This document shows positions 54,009-64,000 of a DNA stretch of 64,000 nucleotides, piece by piece; positions within the stretch are counted from its first letter, which is position 1; each line of letters opens with the position of its first letter. The stretch lies in assembly GCA_000750105.3 (NCBI GenBank), contig JPHH03000009.1, positions 842,642 through 906,641 of the forward strand, given 5' to 3'. The notes beneath the pieces were generated by a model that saw only the letters and a program-made list of their open reading frames with translations, searched no databases and was not told the origin of the DNA. The translations under genes and the position numbers were made by a program. This DNA is from Tolypocladium sp. Sup5 PDA-1 (lineage: Eukaryota > Ascomycota > Sordariomycetes > Hypocreales > Ophiocordycipitaceae).

Positions 54009-55512
54009 GAGAAGCCATGGTATTCTCTCATTGTATGGAGAGAATAGCTTGGGGGGGAAGGCAAACGGCTCTGAGGCGTGTTGAAAGCACTCTGAGCGGC
54101 AGGGTTGAAACGAGCAAAAGATAAAAGGTACTCGCAAGCCGGGGGCACGAGGGGTCGAGGGGCACACCTATGTATATACCAGACGCAGCGGTTTATTATC
54201 TCACTCGCATACTGCGTACTTTCCCTCCCCTCGTTCGTCGAGAAGAGTGGGCAGGGCAGGTAAGGTAACCTTGAGCCGAGACTTGTCCCGCTGACAAGGG
54301 GACGCGAGCAAGGTCTCACCAGATGCAGTCCGCCAGGAGCAGCAACGGCCGAGCAGAGCCACGCAGAGGCGTACACTCTGGTGAACGACGACACATCTCC
54401 AGTTCTCCACTGCCCACGTCCATGTCTCTGTCCACAGTCCACACGTCCACAGCCGGCCCCGCCACCCCGGGATGGGATCAGCACCCATCGTCACGGTGAG
54501 GCGGGGCCAGATCCGGCACGGCGTGGACCAATGGCTGGGGCACATGCGTACGCAACGTGCTCCGTCAGGGGCCTCGCGATGGAGGGTTGACGCGCCTAAT
54601 AAACCCGTGTGCCGATGCCATGATGGCCTCTCGTCTGCTCCCCTCTATGTATTGTCCTCTGGCCATCGTGCTCGATTCAACGCCCAGTGTGAGTGGGCCG
54701 AGCGTCGCCCTGGGGAGGCTTTGCGTCGATGATCGAGGCCGCTGTTGGGCAGGCGAGCAGCCGACGCTAGACGGCCAGCGACAGGAAATTGAGAGGTGGC
54801 TGTTCTCGTAATCGAGCAGTCGTATGTACTCGTAGAAGCCGCAAAAGCCGCAGAGGAGGCCGTCGAGGGGCCCTTCTGCTGGGCGATTGCAGCTGGTAAT
54901 GGAAACAGTGCTGGGGTAAGTGATTGGTGAGGCTCTCGAGTCTCAACACTCTCGGCAGAGGATGCAGGGTACTGTATGTACTTCGTACTCTCTGGCATGT
55001 GGTGTGGATGAGGTGGAAGTTAGGTGGGCCTGGTGGGTTGTGCCTTCTCACTGCATCCAGGCTTGGCCCTTAATAGCGCCCGTCTTAGCTCAGCGCCACG
55101 TTCGTGCAGCACGGCAGCAAGCAGCAAAGCCCCTGTATTTCGTACCAATAGGATGGGTCCAGGCCCGCACATGCATTGGCCAGCACCCTCGCACTGGTGA
55201 AGGGACATGGGGATGCAGGAAGCAAGTTGTTGAGAAGAGCAAACGACGACACGAGGCAAACTGTGGGAACTGGAGGGAGGTCGAAAGAGCGGACATGCAT
55301 GCCGAGGAAGTCTTGTGACGGTGTCCTCAAACCGGTGCTGAAACGGGAAGAATAGGAGCCGACAGCCAGCGCAACAGGTTCCGACTAACACCACCGCAAC
55401 TGTGTACGTACTTGGTATGTTTATTGATGAAACGTAGTAGAATCATGTGTTTCTGGGCTTTGGGTCTCGTGTACCAGGCTCCTTCGAAGACGTACAGAGT
55501 ACCTAAGGTATC
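54009..55512. other. Long upstream region of BTA1
   Basis: 1.5 kb, no gene supported. A TATGTATATA stretch near 54,171-54,180 could be a TATA element for BTA1 on the minus strand. I looked for CACGTG-type phosphate-response sites and found only near-matches, none convincing. Frames at 54767..55394 on the minus strand are noise. Confidence 0.45.
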
Positions 55513-56436
55513 TCACAAGTCGGTTCCCACGTATCGAAAGGTCAACCCGTTGATGACCTCGCCCGTGTCGCTAAATGACATCCTGCACCGCACAACTTCA
55601 AACTTGTCCGTAACAGAAAACCGAAGAGACTCTTCCTCTTCCTTGCTCTTCACTTCAAGACCTTTCCCTACGACAGTCGGCGCATTATCGCCCAGGCTAG
55701 CATCGGCCATGGCATTTCGCGACAACAGCCGTGCCCCATGCACCAATGCCGGCCTGTACTGCGGCTCACCCGCCATGCCGAGAATAAATGCCAGCTCGTC
55801 GGGGTCAGCCAGCGGGCCGTATACAAAGTACCACACCGGATACTCGTCCTGTCTCGGCCGAAAGTCTGCACCCGAGTCGGGGCGGTTCTGTGGCATGGTG
55901 GTATCCAGGCCCAGAAACGGCGCGGCGGAAACAGTACTGAGAGACTTGGCCGCCTGAGTGAGCTGCAGGAAAGTCGGCGCATTTCCAAGCCCATTTTTGG
56001 TGAAGTGAGCGGATATTGCGCCCCGGGTCTGCTCGTCCACGCCGCAAAAGCGCGCCTGTCGCCCCGAATCGTCGGTGCCGATGATGAGCGCCGGAGGCTC
56101 CGCCAGGCCGGCGACGACCCGCACCGCCTCCGGGTCGCTCAGCGGCGGCTGGAGCTTGATGAGATACACTGTGGCGCGCGTCGGCTCCGCTCGTGGCTTC
56201 CTGTCTGGAAGCAGCCCGTGAAGCTCATGAAGTTTTTGAATCGCGGAGCGCTCATCTAGGTCGAAAATGTCCATGTACTGTTTGATCATGTCCCGCGGAG
56301 GTCGGCCGCCTTCGTTGGACGCAACTGTCCCCACGATGGATTCGAGCTCTCCCAGAACATCCATGGCTATGAGCTGCCGGCATTCATCTTTTCGAAGCAA
56401 AGGAAAGATAATGAATGCAGGATTGAATATTTGCAT
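55513..56436 (-). CDS. AIG2/GGCT-like (gamma-glutamylcyclotransferase fold) protein
   Basis: 307 residues, no intron. Start at 56436 (MQIFNPAFIIFPLLRKDECR) with a TTTATA-like box just upstream; Met at 56364 (MDVLGELESIVGTVASNEGG) is a more conservative alternative. The C-terminal half has the cyclotransferase-like signature WYFVYGPLADPDELAFILGM, then RPALVHGARLLSRNAMADAS, and ends VVRCRMSFSDTGEVINGLTF, as in fungal AIG2-like proteins. The N-terminal half (ELESIVGTVASNEGG, LDERSAIQKLHELHG) is an extra domain I do not recognise. Activity is uncertain: many AIG2-like proteins lack shown cyclotransferase function. The gene is divergent from ADA3. Confidence 0.78.
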   Translation of the reverse strand: MQIFNPAFIIFPLLRKDECRQLIAMDVLGELESIVGTVASNEGGRPPRDMIKQYMDIFDLDERSAIQKLHELHGLLPDRKPRAEPTRATVYLIKLQPPLSDPEAVRVVAGLAEPPALIIGTDDSGRQARFCGVDEQTRGAISAHFTKNGLGNAPTFLQLTQAAKSLSTVSAAPFLGLDTTMPQNRPDSGADFRPRQDEYPVWYFVYGPLADPDELAFILGMAGEPQYRPALVHGARLLSRNAMADASLGDNAPTVVGKGLEVKSKEEEESLRFSVTDKFEVVRCRMSFSDTGEVINGLTFRYVGTDL

Positions 56437-57161
56437 ATTTATACGCGGTGTCTGACCTGTTACTGCCTGCTGCGACTCGTGGCACGCAGCGGCTGAGCAG
56501 CCCACTGACTCACCGGAGGTCTGGGTAACGCAATGACTGGCATAAGCCCCAGTTCCGTCTTATGCTTTCAAATGTACTATGGGGCGAAAGCGGTAATATG
56601 TCGTGCTGTGAGTCTACGAACGAATGGCATTTCGGCTCGGGTGCCATGTCTTGGGACGACAAGCTCAAGAGTCGAGACTAACTTATCCGTAGTAGCCTCC
56701 GAATCAAGACGCGCTTTGGGCATTTGGCACCGCAACAGGCAGGTGCTCCATTCTACGTGAGAAACGTTGCATTGGAGTCATAAACTGGAAGAGACCACGA
56801 AACAGGTCGCAAAGTAAGGAACATGCGCCAAATTGTAGAATGGCCAGGTTGCCGCCAGCATCAGTCCTGCGCAGGCAATCATTGTGAATGCAGAGTGATA
56901 CATGCCGCTTGCGATCTTGGTGACGCGCCCACAATGAGCGGGACTTTGTTTCTCCGAGTCCGGCCGCTTTCTCCATGGCGGCGGATCAGGAGTCCTCACC
57001 CTGGCCAGGCACCTACACCAATCACGACCTCCCATCTGTGACGTGCAGGCGTGACGACGGATGGGCAAAGTACGAGGACGAACCGCGAGATATCTCGATA
57101 CCATCAGAGCGCATCTGGCCGACCTATGAATCGCTAATACCCGGCATCACCTCGCGCCACC
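56437..57161. other. Divergent intergenic region before ADA3
   Basis: 725 nt. A minus-strand frame ending at 56778 contains a hydrophobic stretch (FTMIACAGLMLAATWPFYNL) that could be a small membrane protein, but start and splice structure are unclear, so it is not called. The rest is promoter-like. Confidence 0.4.
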
Positions 57162-59199
57162 ATGGCTCCCCCATCGAGCCAGACGGGCTCTGGCAAGAAG
57201 AACGCCGCCATGCCGAAGCCGAGCCGTAACTCCACCCCGGCGCCAGCAAGCCTGCCGCCGCAGGAGTTCTACGACCCAGACTATCTCAACACGAGGGTGA
57301 TTCTGTTCCAAAATCTCACGTACGACGACTTGGTAGACCAGGGCGCATCCAACGCCACGGTGCCCGACTCGAAGAGCGTCGACACGATGCTTGACAAGCT
57401 GAAGAGCCTTATCAACATCATGGAGAAGCGCTCTACATTCTACGACCGAGGGATGCGGCATCTTGCCGATGAGCGCAAGAAGCGCCCCGAAGACTACGAC
57501 CACATGCGCGCCGACGGCGAGCAGGAGGGGAAGCGGCCCAAGCATAAGAGGAAGAAGGGCTCCGACTCAGTGGCCCCGGGCGACGGCGGTAACAATGGTG
57601 AGTAGTCCTGCGTTGCTGGTTAACTATTGCGCCTGCTCTATTGTGCTGGGCGTCGGCGGTTGCCGAGGTGATGTAGTGAACGGAAAGAGAAACCCATCCC
57701 GCTAACTATCACTGCCTGCACAAGAACAATCATCTCCACTACGCGACACCAAACGAAAACACTCGCACTCCGGCTCCGCCAGTTCTTCGCTCTCTCCGAT
57801 CGCTGCAGCCTCGCCATCTGCGATGGATGTCGACAAGAAGCCAAAGGAGGACGAAAAGGAAGAGGAGTCGAGCTCCGAGGACGAGGGCGCACCGCCGCGA
57901 AGAGAGCTGCCTCAGTCGCAGACATTCGGCGATGACCCTTCGACCTTTCCCGATCCCACAGTCTACGAAATCAGAGATATTCAGCCCGGCATGTCTGACG
58001 AGGAGAAGAAGGAAATCTACTCGGTCGCGACGTACCCCAAGAGCGACCTCGCGGACATGATCGCGGGAGACCCGCCCGACAAGGACTTCAGCAACGCGAA
58101 GCCGAGCAGCCAGATCAACTTCACCACGTTTTCGTCGTACATTGATCCGTACTTCCGGCCATTCGCGGAGGAGGACCTTGCATTTTTGCGAGAGCGGGGA
58201 GACCGTGTGACGCCATTCGTCATGCCAAAGCGCGGGAAGAGGCACTACACAGAGGTCTGGGCCGAGGAAGATGGCGCCATGTCGGTTGACTCGCCTCAGC
58301 AAGGGCGGGATAAGCTTCCACCGAATCAACCCAGAGGCACCATCGACAACATGACGGACGCCGTTGGCGAGACGGACGGCTTGTCGATAGGCCCCTTGGC
58401 ATCGCGCTTGCTACAGATGCTTCGGCCCGAGAACCGCACGCAGCCGTCAGACGACAAGCCAGCCATTAACGGTGTTGTAAATGGCGATGTCAGCATGAAT
58501 GGCGACGCCAACGGCGATGAGCAGCAAAATGTCAACGGAGAGGACAAGACTAATCCACTGCCTGCGGCGACGTACATGGCGGAGTCTTCCACGGAGGCAT
58601 GGAAGAAGGCGACACATCCCAAACTCGAATACGCGCAGGTGGACGAACGTCTCAAGCAGGAACTCAGGCACATTGGTTTCCTACCCCAAGAAGGGTTTGA
58701 AGGCGACTACGACGGCCACTTTGACGACGAGGTCGCGGGCAGGCTACGTCACCTGCAAGCACGGCTCAGGGACCAAATGCTCATCAACGGAGCCCGCAAG
58801 GCGAGATTAACAGAACTTGTTCGAGAGCGGATGGCCCATCAGGAATACCAGACGATCCTGGAGGACCTCGACTCTCAAGTGCAGGCGGCGTACCTCAAGC
58901 GCACGCGAACAATGGGCAAGAGTAAGAAGACGAAGCGACCGGGAGGCGCGGGCGGAGGCAGCCACTTCGTGGGCGGCGCAGCGGGCACGGCGAGACCGGG
59001 CATTGGCGACCTGACGAAGATGCTCATGGAGCGGAGGCGACGGTGGATCGACACGATCGGGTCGGTGTTTGACGACGAAAGCCTGAGTAGAGTACCGCGC
59101 GTGTCGAACCCGGAGAGCTCCATCTTCAAGAAGGACGACATGTCGGAGCTGATTAAGAAGGAAAAGGAGCAGTGGGAGGAGGAGGTCGACGAGGAATGA
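57162..59199 (+). CDS. NGG1: SAGA/ADA histone acetyltransferase adaptor Ada3/Ngg1
   Basis: 636 residues in two exons, 57162..57597 and 57725..59199 (127-nt intron, GTGAGT...CACAAG). The N-terminus is Ser/Pro/Lys-rich (MAPPSSQTGSGKKNAAMPKP), then EFYDPDYLNTRVILFQNLTY. A disordered acidic linker leads to FTTFSSYIDPYFRPFAEEDL and FLRERGDRVTPFVMPKRGKR, conserved in Ada3. The C-terminal domain is LEYAQVDERLKQELRHIGFL, then ARLRDQMLINGARKARLTEL, and the last helix is rich in Lys/Glu. Ada3 links Gcn5 and Ada2 inside SAGA and ADA complexes and stimulates nucleosomal histone acetylation. Nuclear; several Lys/Arg clusters could be localisation signals. Confidence 0.92.
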
Positions 59200-60295
59200 G
59201 ATGCCTCTGCCAAGGCGGGAGGGCATTCTGATGGGTAAGGGGTGGGTTAGTTTATACCAGGCATGTCACTGCCGTGCGTACATGGCACCTGTCACGTCAC
59301 CAGGTGTCATGTGTGCGCTTTCATGTAGTTACGAGGTGCCGGGGAAGGCGTTTGGCGGACCAGGATGCTTTGTGGGGGGGATGCTCAGAGGAGGCAGCGG
59401 GGGCGGGAACGGTGTTTTCTTGCGCGGCGTTGTATAATGTATGCACAGAGCATGCACGGGCCGGGAGTCTGGTTACACTGCTTAGTTGAACTTGTTGAAG
59501 TGTTTGCCTATCTTGTGAAGTACAGTTTGCCCGAGGCACCAGAATTCCGGCAACCTTCTGGCAACGGGGATGCGGTCCCGACGTCTTGGCCCCAGAGTCT
59601 TGGCCCCAGAGTCTTGGCGGCATGGCTCTCCAATCACCAGCCAATCCACCGCACTGGGGCCCGGAGTCTGTTCTTCCAGAAACCACCTTGGAATAAAACG
59701 CCCGTCTCGGCCCGTCGCTCGCCTCTGGAATGTGCTACCAAGTGCATTCGTACGACGAAGCCCCTTTCCAGGCGCAGCATTTCCACGGACAGAGATTCCG
59801 TACCGTACCGTATTACCTCTGCAACGGCACTGGCTACGCCCACGTCAGCGCGCGTCCTCGTCCCGTCTGCCCATCCGTCCATCCATCTGTTGTTCCCCCT
59901 CGGACCAGGACATCCGACGGCGGCCAATGACCTCGCGGCACCGGCCTCTGATAACGCTAAGCCCCATATCTCGTTGCGCCCGCCCGCCGGGCCTTATCGC
60001 TCGACGACGACAATTTAGTACGTACGCGGATCAATCGGACAACTGATTTGTTGACCGGTCAATGGCAAGCCTTCGGGGGGAGCAGCCGGATTGGATTGGC
60101 AGGCGTCTCGGCCGGCTGGCGCCCATGGCCGAAAACGGGGGGTGCTTGTCTGTCGCTCGGCCAAAGTTGCGCGATGAGAGAGACATGCGCCTCCTCCTGG
60201 ACTTTTCTATCCTCCTACCTGAGCTTGATGATGAGATAGCGCAACGGCTTTTTCTGCTGCTGCTATAAGAGGGAAACTACTCTGCGTGACGCGCC
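59200..60295. other. Intergenic between ADA3 and urease
   Basis: 1.1 kb. Opposing GC-rich frames (59321..60046) are not supported. A 14-nt tandem repeat lies at 59,583-59,618. The right end is the urease promoter and leader; GATAA-type words (GATAG at 60,234, TGATAAC at 59,950) occur but are too common to call AreA sites. Confidence 0.45.
59583..59618 (+). repeat. Tandem repeat, 14-nt unit (GTCTTGGCCCCAGA)
   Basis: Two and a half identical copies in a row in noncoding DNA between ADA3 and urease. Confidence 0.8.
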
Positions 60296-63197
60296 ATGCA
60301 CCTTGTGCCGAAAGAGGTTCGTTCGTGGCTGGCCCCTCGGGTGATGATTCGTCACCGCGCAGGTGTCTTAACTTCAACACACAAGACCGCGGCATGCTAA
60401 CACCATCGTGGACATGTAGCTCGACAAGCTCGTCATCTCACAGCTGGGGCTCCTCGCGCAGAGGCGGCTGGCGAGAGGCGTCCGGCTCAACCACTCTGAA
60501 GCGACGGTACCTACCCGCCCTCTTCCCACCCGTCCATCCACACCCTCACTGACCGACTGCAAGGCCCTCATCGCCAACAACCTCCACGAGCTCATCCGCG
60601 ATGGCAACCACTCCGTCGCCGACCTCATGGCCCTCGGCGCCACCATGCTCGGCCGCCGGCACGTCCTGCCTGCCGTGTGCAGCACCCTGCGCGAGATCCA
60701 GGTCGAGGGCACGTTCCCCATGGGCACCTACCTCGTCACCGTGCACAACCCCATCGCCACCGACGACGGCGACCTGCGCCGCGCCCTCTACGGCAGCTTC
60801 CTGCCCGTCCCGGACAACGAGGCCTTCCCGCTGCCGCCCGACGCCGAGTACGCGCTGGCCCGGCAGCCCGGCGCCGTCGTCGCCGTCAAGGGCAAGCTCG
60901 TCATCAACGCGGGCCGGCGGCGCATCCGCCTGAGGGTCACCAGCAAGGGGGACCGCCCCGTGCAGGTCGGCTCACACTACCACTTCGTCGAGGCGAACCC
61001 GCAGCTCGAGTTCGACCGCGCGCGCGCGTACGGCTTCCGCCTGGACATCGCGGCGGGCACGTCGGTGCGCTTCGAGCCCGGCGACACCAAGACGGTCACG
61101 CTCGTCGAGATCGGCGGCAACAGGGTCATCCGCGGCGGCAACGACCTCGCGGCGGGCCTCGTTGAGCCGTCGCGTGTCGACGACATCGTCGCCAAGCTGC
61201 AGCGCGCCGGCTTCGCGCACGCGCCCGAGCCCGACCACGCGCCCCGGATCGACATGTTCACCATGGACCGCGCCGCCTACGCCACCATGTTCGGCCCCAC
61301 GGCGGGCGACCGCGTGCGCCTCGGCAACACGGACCTCTGGGTGCGCGTCGAGCGCGACATGACGACGTATGGCGACGAGTGCAAGTTCGGCGGCGGCAAG
61401 ACGCTGCGCGAGGGCATGGGCCAGGCGACGGGCCGCGCCGACGCCGACTCGCTCGACGTGGTGGTGACGAACGCGCTCATCGTCGACTGGACGGGCATCT
61501 ACAAGGCGGACATCGGCATCAAGGGCGGGCTCATCGTCGGCATCGGCAAGGCCGGCAGCCCGGACGTCATGGACGGCGTGACGCCGAACATGGTGGTCGG
61601 CAGCTGCACCGATGTCGTGGCGGGCGAGGGCAAGATCATCACGGCGGGGGGCATCGATACGCACGTTCACTTTATATGTCCGCAGCAGGCACAGGAGTCG
61701 CTTGCGAGCGGCATCACGACGATGCTGGGGGGCGGTACTGGGCCGAGGTCAGTTTCCACTCACTCGCCCCTTATCCTCTCACTCACTCTCGTCACTCGCT
61801 CGTCACTCTCACTCACTGCCACTCACACTGCCCCCTATATCCTCTCATATATCTTCATACATCTTCATGCGCGTTCATATAGCCGGTCACTGACACATAC
61901 TACTACACCCACAGCGCCGGCTCCAACGCCACCACCTGCACCCCCGGCAAGCACCTCCTCCGCTCCATGCTGCAGGCCTCCGACACCCTCCCCGTCAACG
62001 TCGGCATCACCGGCAAGGGCTGCGACTCGTCGCCCGTCGCCCTGCGCGAGCAGATCATCGCCGGCGCCTGCGGCCTCAAGGTCCACGAGGACTGGGGCGC
62101 CACGCCCGCCGCCATCGACGCCTGCCTCACGGCCTGCGACGAGCTCGACGTCCAGTGCTGCATCCACACCGACACGCTCAACGAGTCGGGCTTCGTCGAG
62201 AGCACCATCGCCGCGTTTAAAGGCCGCACCATCCACACCTACCACACCGAGGGCGCCGGCGGCGGCCACGCCCCGGACATCATCTCCGTCGTCGAGCACC
62301 CCAACGTACTCCCCGCCAGCACCAACCCCACGCGGCCCTACACGCGCAACACCCTCGACGAGCACCTCGACATGCTCATGGTCTGTCACCACCTCTCCAA
62401 GAACATCCCCGAGGACGTCGCCTTCGCCGAGAGCCGCATCCGCGCCGAGACCATCGCCGCCGAGGACGTCCTGCAGGACATGGGCGCCATCAGCATGATG
62501 AGCTCCGACTCCCAGGCCATGGGCCGCTGCGGCGAGGTCATCTTGCGCACCTGGAACACGGCCCACAAGAACAAGCTCCAGCGGGGGGCTCTCGAGGAGG
62601 ACGAGGGCACGGGGGCAGACAACTTCCGCGTGCGCCGCTACGTGAGCAAGTACACCATCAACCCGGCCATCGCGCAGGGCTTCAGCCACCTCGTCGGCAG
62701 CGTCGAGGTCGGCAAGCTGGCGGACCTGGTCATCTGGGACCCGGCCTGGTTCGGCACCAAGCCCTCCTTTGTCCTCAAGGGCGGCCTCATCGCCTGGGCT
62801 CAGATGGTAAGCCTCTCCCTGACTCTACTGCCCCCTTCCCCTATCCCCCCTCTTATATCCTCTAACAAACTCCCAGGGCGACCCCAACGGCTCCATACCC
62901 ACCATCCAGCCCGTTATCGGCCGCCCCATGTACGCGCCTCTCGTGCCCTCCTCCAAGGTCCTCTTCGTCAGCGCCGCCTGCGTCTCCTCCGGCACCGCCG
63001 CCAGCTACGGCCTCCGCAGCCGCGTCGAGCCCGTCCGCAACTGCCGAGGCCTCACCAAGAAGGACATGCGCCTCAACGACGCCACCCCGCGCATGCGCGT
63101 CGACCCGGAGAGCTACACCGTCGAGGCTGACGGCGAGATATGCACTGCGGAGCCGGCCGAGACGCTGCCGCTGTCGCAGGCGTGGTATGTCTTTTAG
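60296..63197 (+). CDS. URE1: Urease (fused gamma-beta-alpha chain)
   Basis: 834 residues in five exons: 60296..60316 (seven codons), 60420..60506, 60564..61747, 61915..62806 and 62877..63197. Gamma region: MHLVPKELDKLVISQLGLLA, ARGVRLNHSEATALIANNLH. Beta region: RLRVTSKGDRPVQVGSHYHF. Alpha region: GPTAGDRVRLGNTDLWVRVE; the metal-binding GGIDTHVHFICPQQ; the Lys to be carbamylated in CGLKVHEDWGATP; HTDTLNESGF; and the mobile-flap CHHLSKNIPEDV with its Cys and His. All catalytic residues looked for are present. Urease splits urea to ammonia and CO2 in the cytosol, once loaded with nickel by accessory proteins not seen here. Intron 3 (167 nt) is CT-repeat-rich. Length matches fungal ureases (about 835-840). 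Confidence 0.96.
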
Positions 63198-63834
63198 CGG
63201 CCGGCCGGCTGTGGGACGGTGTAAGCTTGCGGTAGGATGGCCAGGTGGGCTCTTGGATAAAGTTGGTAACGAGATAATCAGTCTGGGCTGGGGGTGGGGG
63301 GGGGGGGGTGTATATGTGTTGGCTAGTTTTTTGTGGCCATGTAAGGATTCCAAAGCGTGGAGTTGCGTGGTCTTTATATAACCAATTATTTCAACACCCC
63401 AGTTAACGTCCGGGGAACCTCAGAATCAAGTTGCAATCCTGAAATCATTGCTCTCATTACGGCATAGCAATCTCAAACTGCATAAATACAGCCCTCCATC
63501 CCAAAGATACACGGCACGGACAGCATTCCCTATTCGCTTCACCGCTGCGTCTGGCATCAGCCAGACAGACTCGCCCAGGGCGTTTCGCCCTCTCCCTTTT
63601 AATCGCTCGCCGCATCAAGCAAAAAAGCCCGTCGTACAAGACATCCCAAGCCCAAAACCTCGACACCTACTTCCCAAGGCAACGAAAATGACACGAAGCA
63701 AGACCCTCGTTTCCACAACACAAGAGGTATCATACTCTCTAGCCAGACGAGGCAAGAGAGCTGGCTGGCGGCTGGCTCGATTTCTCAAGCCAACACGCGC
63801 CAAAGGAAGAAGCCACCAAAAAAGCCTGAGACGC
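63198..63834. other. Convergent 3' intergenic region
   Basis: 637 nt holding the urease 3' flank (with a G13 run at 63,296-63,308 after GGGGT) and the 3' flank of the minus-strand gene at the window edge. A frame at 63457..63666 is not supported. Confidence 0.5.
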
Positions 63835-64000
63835 CTAAGAGCTCTTAGTCTTCTTGCGACCCGACTTCTTGGGCTCCTCCTTGTCCTCGGTGGCCTTGGT
63901 AGAAGTGCGTCTCCGCTTCTTGTCCGGGCTGGCCGGGGTTGCTTTGGGCTCAATAATACTGGTCTCGGCAGCGGCGGGAGTGGCGGTCTTGCGCTTCCGC
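63835..64000 (-). CDS. C-terminal end of a Lys-rich, probably nuclear protein (partial)
   Basis: A minus-strand frame open at the window edge ends at the stop 63835..63837. The 54 visible residues are Lys/Arg/Ser/Thr/Ala/Pro-rich (RKRKTATPAAAETSIIEPKA, then DKKRRRTSTKATEDKEEPKK and a final SGRKKTKSS) and contain KKRRR and RKKTK clusters that would serve as nuclear or nucleolar localisation signals. Such tails occur on many nucleolar, ribosome-assembly and chromatin proteins, so the identity cannot be told. The stop is certain; the rest of the gene lies beyond 64000. Confidence 0.7.
   Translation of the reverse strand, partial: RKRKTATPAAAETSIIEPKATPASPDKKRRRTSTKATEDKEEPKKSGRKKTKSS

Noticed and set aside
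59931..60295. AreA (GATA) sites in the urease promoter
   Set aside because: Single GATA words occur but not as close pairs; chance frequency is high.
60627..62498. Uninterrupted frame running through the urease intron
   Set aside because: Past 61,747 it turns into Ser/Thr/Pro/Arg low-complexity text, while splicing at GTCAGT...CACAG restores urease motifs.

Overview
This is a 64 kb piece of a filamentous ascomycete nuclear genome, very probably Sordariomycetes and most likely Hypocreales (order inferred from protein style, not proven). The signs are compact genes split by 46-170 nt GT-AG introns with CTAAC/CTGAC-like branch sites, GC-rich coding sequence, and typical Pezizomycotina families: a Zn2Cys6 regulator, a CFEM-7TM receptor, betaine lipid synthase, a one-chain urease and a CYT-18-type TyrRS. 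No tRNA, rRNA, CRISPR array or intact transposon was recognised. Exon joins given here were worked out by hand from reading-frame continuity and splice consensus.

Layout. 0-12.8 kb is gene-poor: the 5' end of STI1 (-), a flavin monooxygenase with an exact Baeyer-Villiger fingerprint (+), a broken protein-kinase gene (-), a short orphan gene (+), an orphan polytopic membrane protein (-), a small secreted Cys-rich protein with an apparent frame break (-), and a beta-propeller fragment with a stop codon. 12.8-36.9 kb is dense and mostly housekeeping: NTR2-like splicing factor, SmG, a CX5R rhodanese, a Zn2Cys6 factor, a Vps3844/DUF3844 membrane protein, a mitochondrial orphan, RSC4, a Maf pyrophosphatase, a small bHLH factor, mitochondrial ThrRS, Kap120, an orphan and a quinone oxidoreductase. 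36.9-40.5 kb is a 3.6 kb stretch without a supported gene but with short tandem repeats. 40.5-64 kb holds a CFEM-GPCR, Dsk2, Npr2, mitochondrial TyrRS, Sdh4, Bta1, an AIG2/GGCT-like protein, Ada3/Ngg1, urease and the Lys-rich C-terminus of a gene that leaves the window.

How the genes relate. There is no operon logic or convincing biosynthetic cluster. Themes are mitochondrial gene expression and respiration (ThrRS, TyrRS, Sdh4, the 435-aa orphan), chromatin and transcription (Rsc4, Ada3, bHLH, Zn2Cys6), splicing (NTR2, SmG), proteostasis (Sti1, Dsk2) and nutrient response (Npr2/TORC1, urease, Bta1). Several housekeeping genes are divergent pairs sharing short promoters (NTR2/SmG, Vps3844/mitochondrial orphan, ThrRS/KAP120, TyrRS/SDH4). 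The most unusual material is the kinase and propeller relics, the frame-broken secreted protein, two GC-AG introns, an 18-nt exon in SDH4 and a uORF that overlaps the NPR2 start codon.
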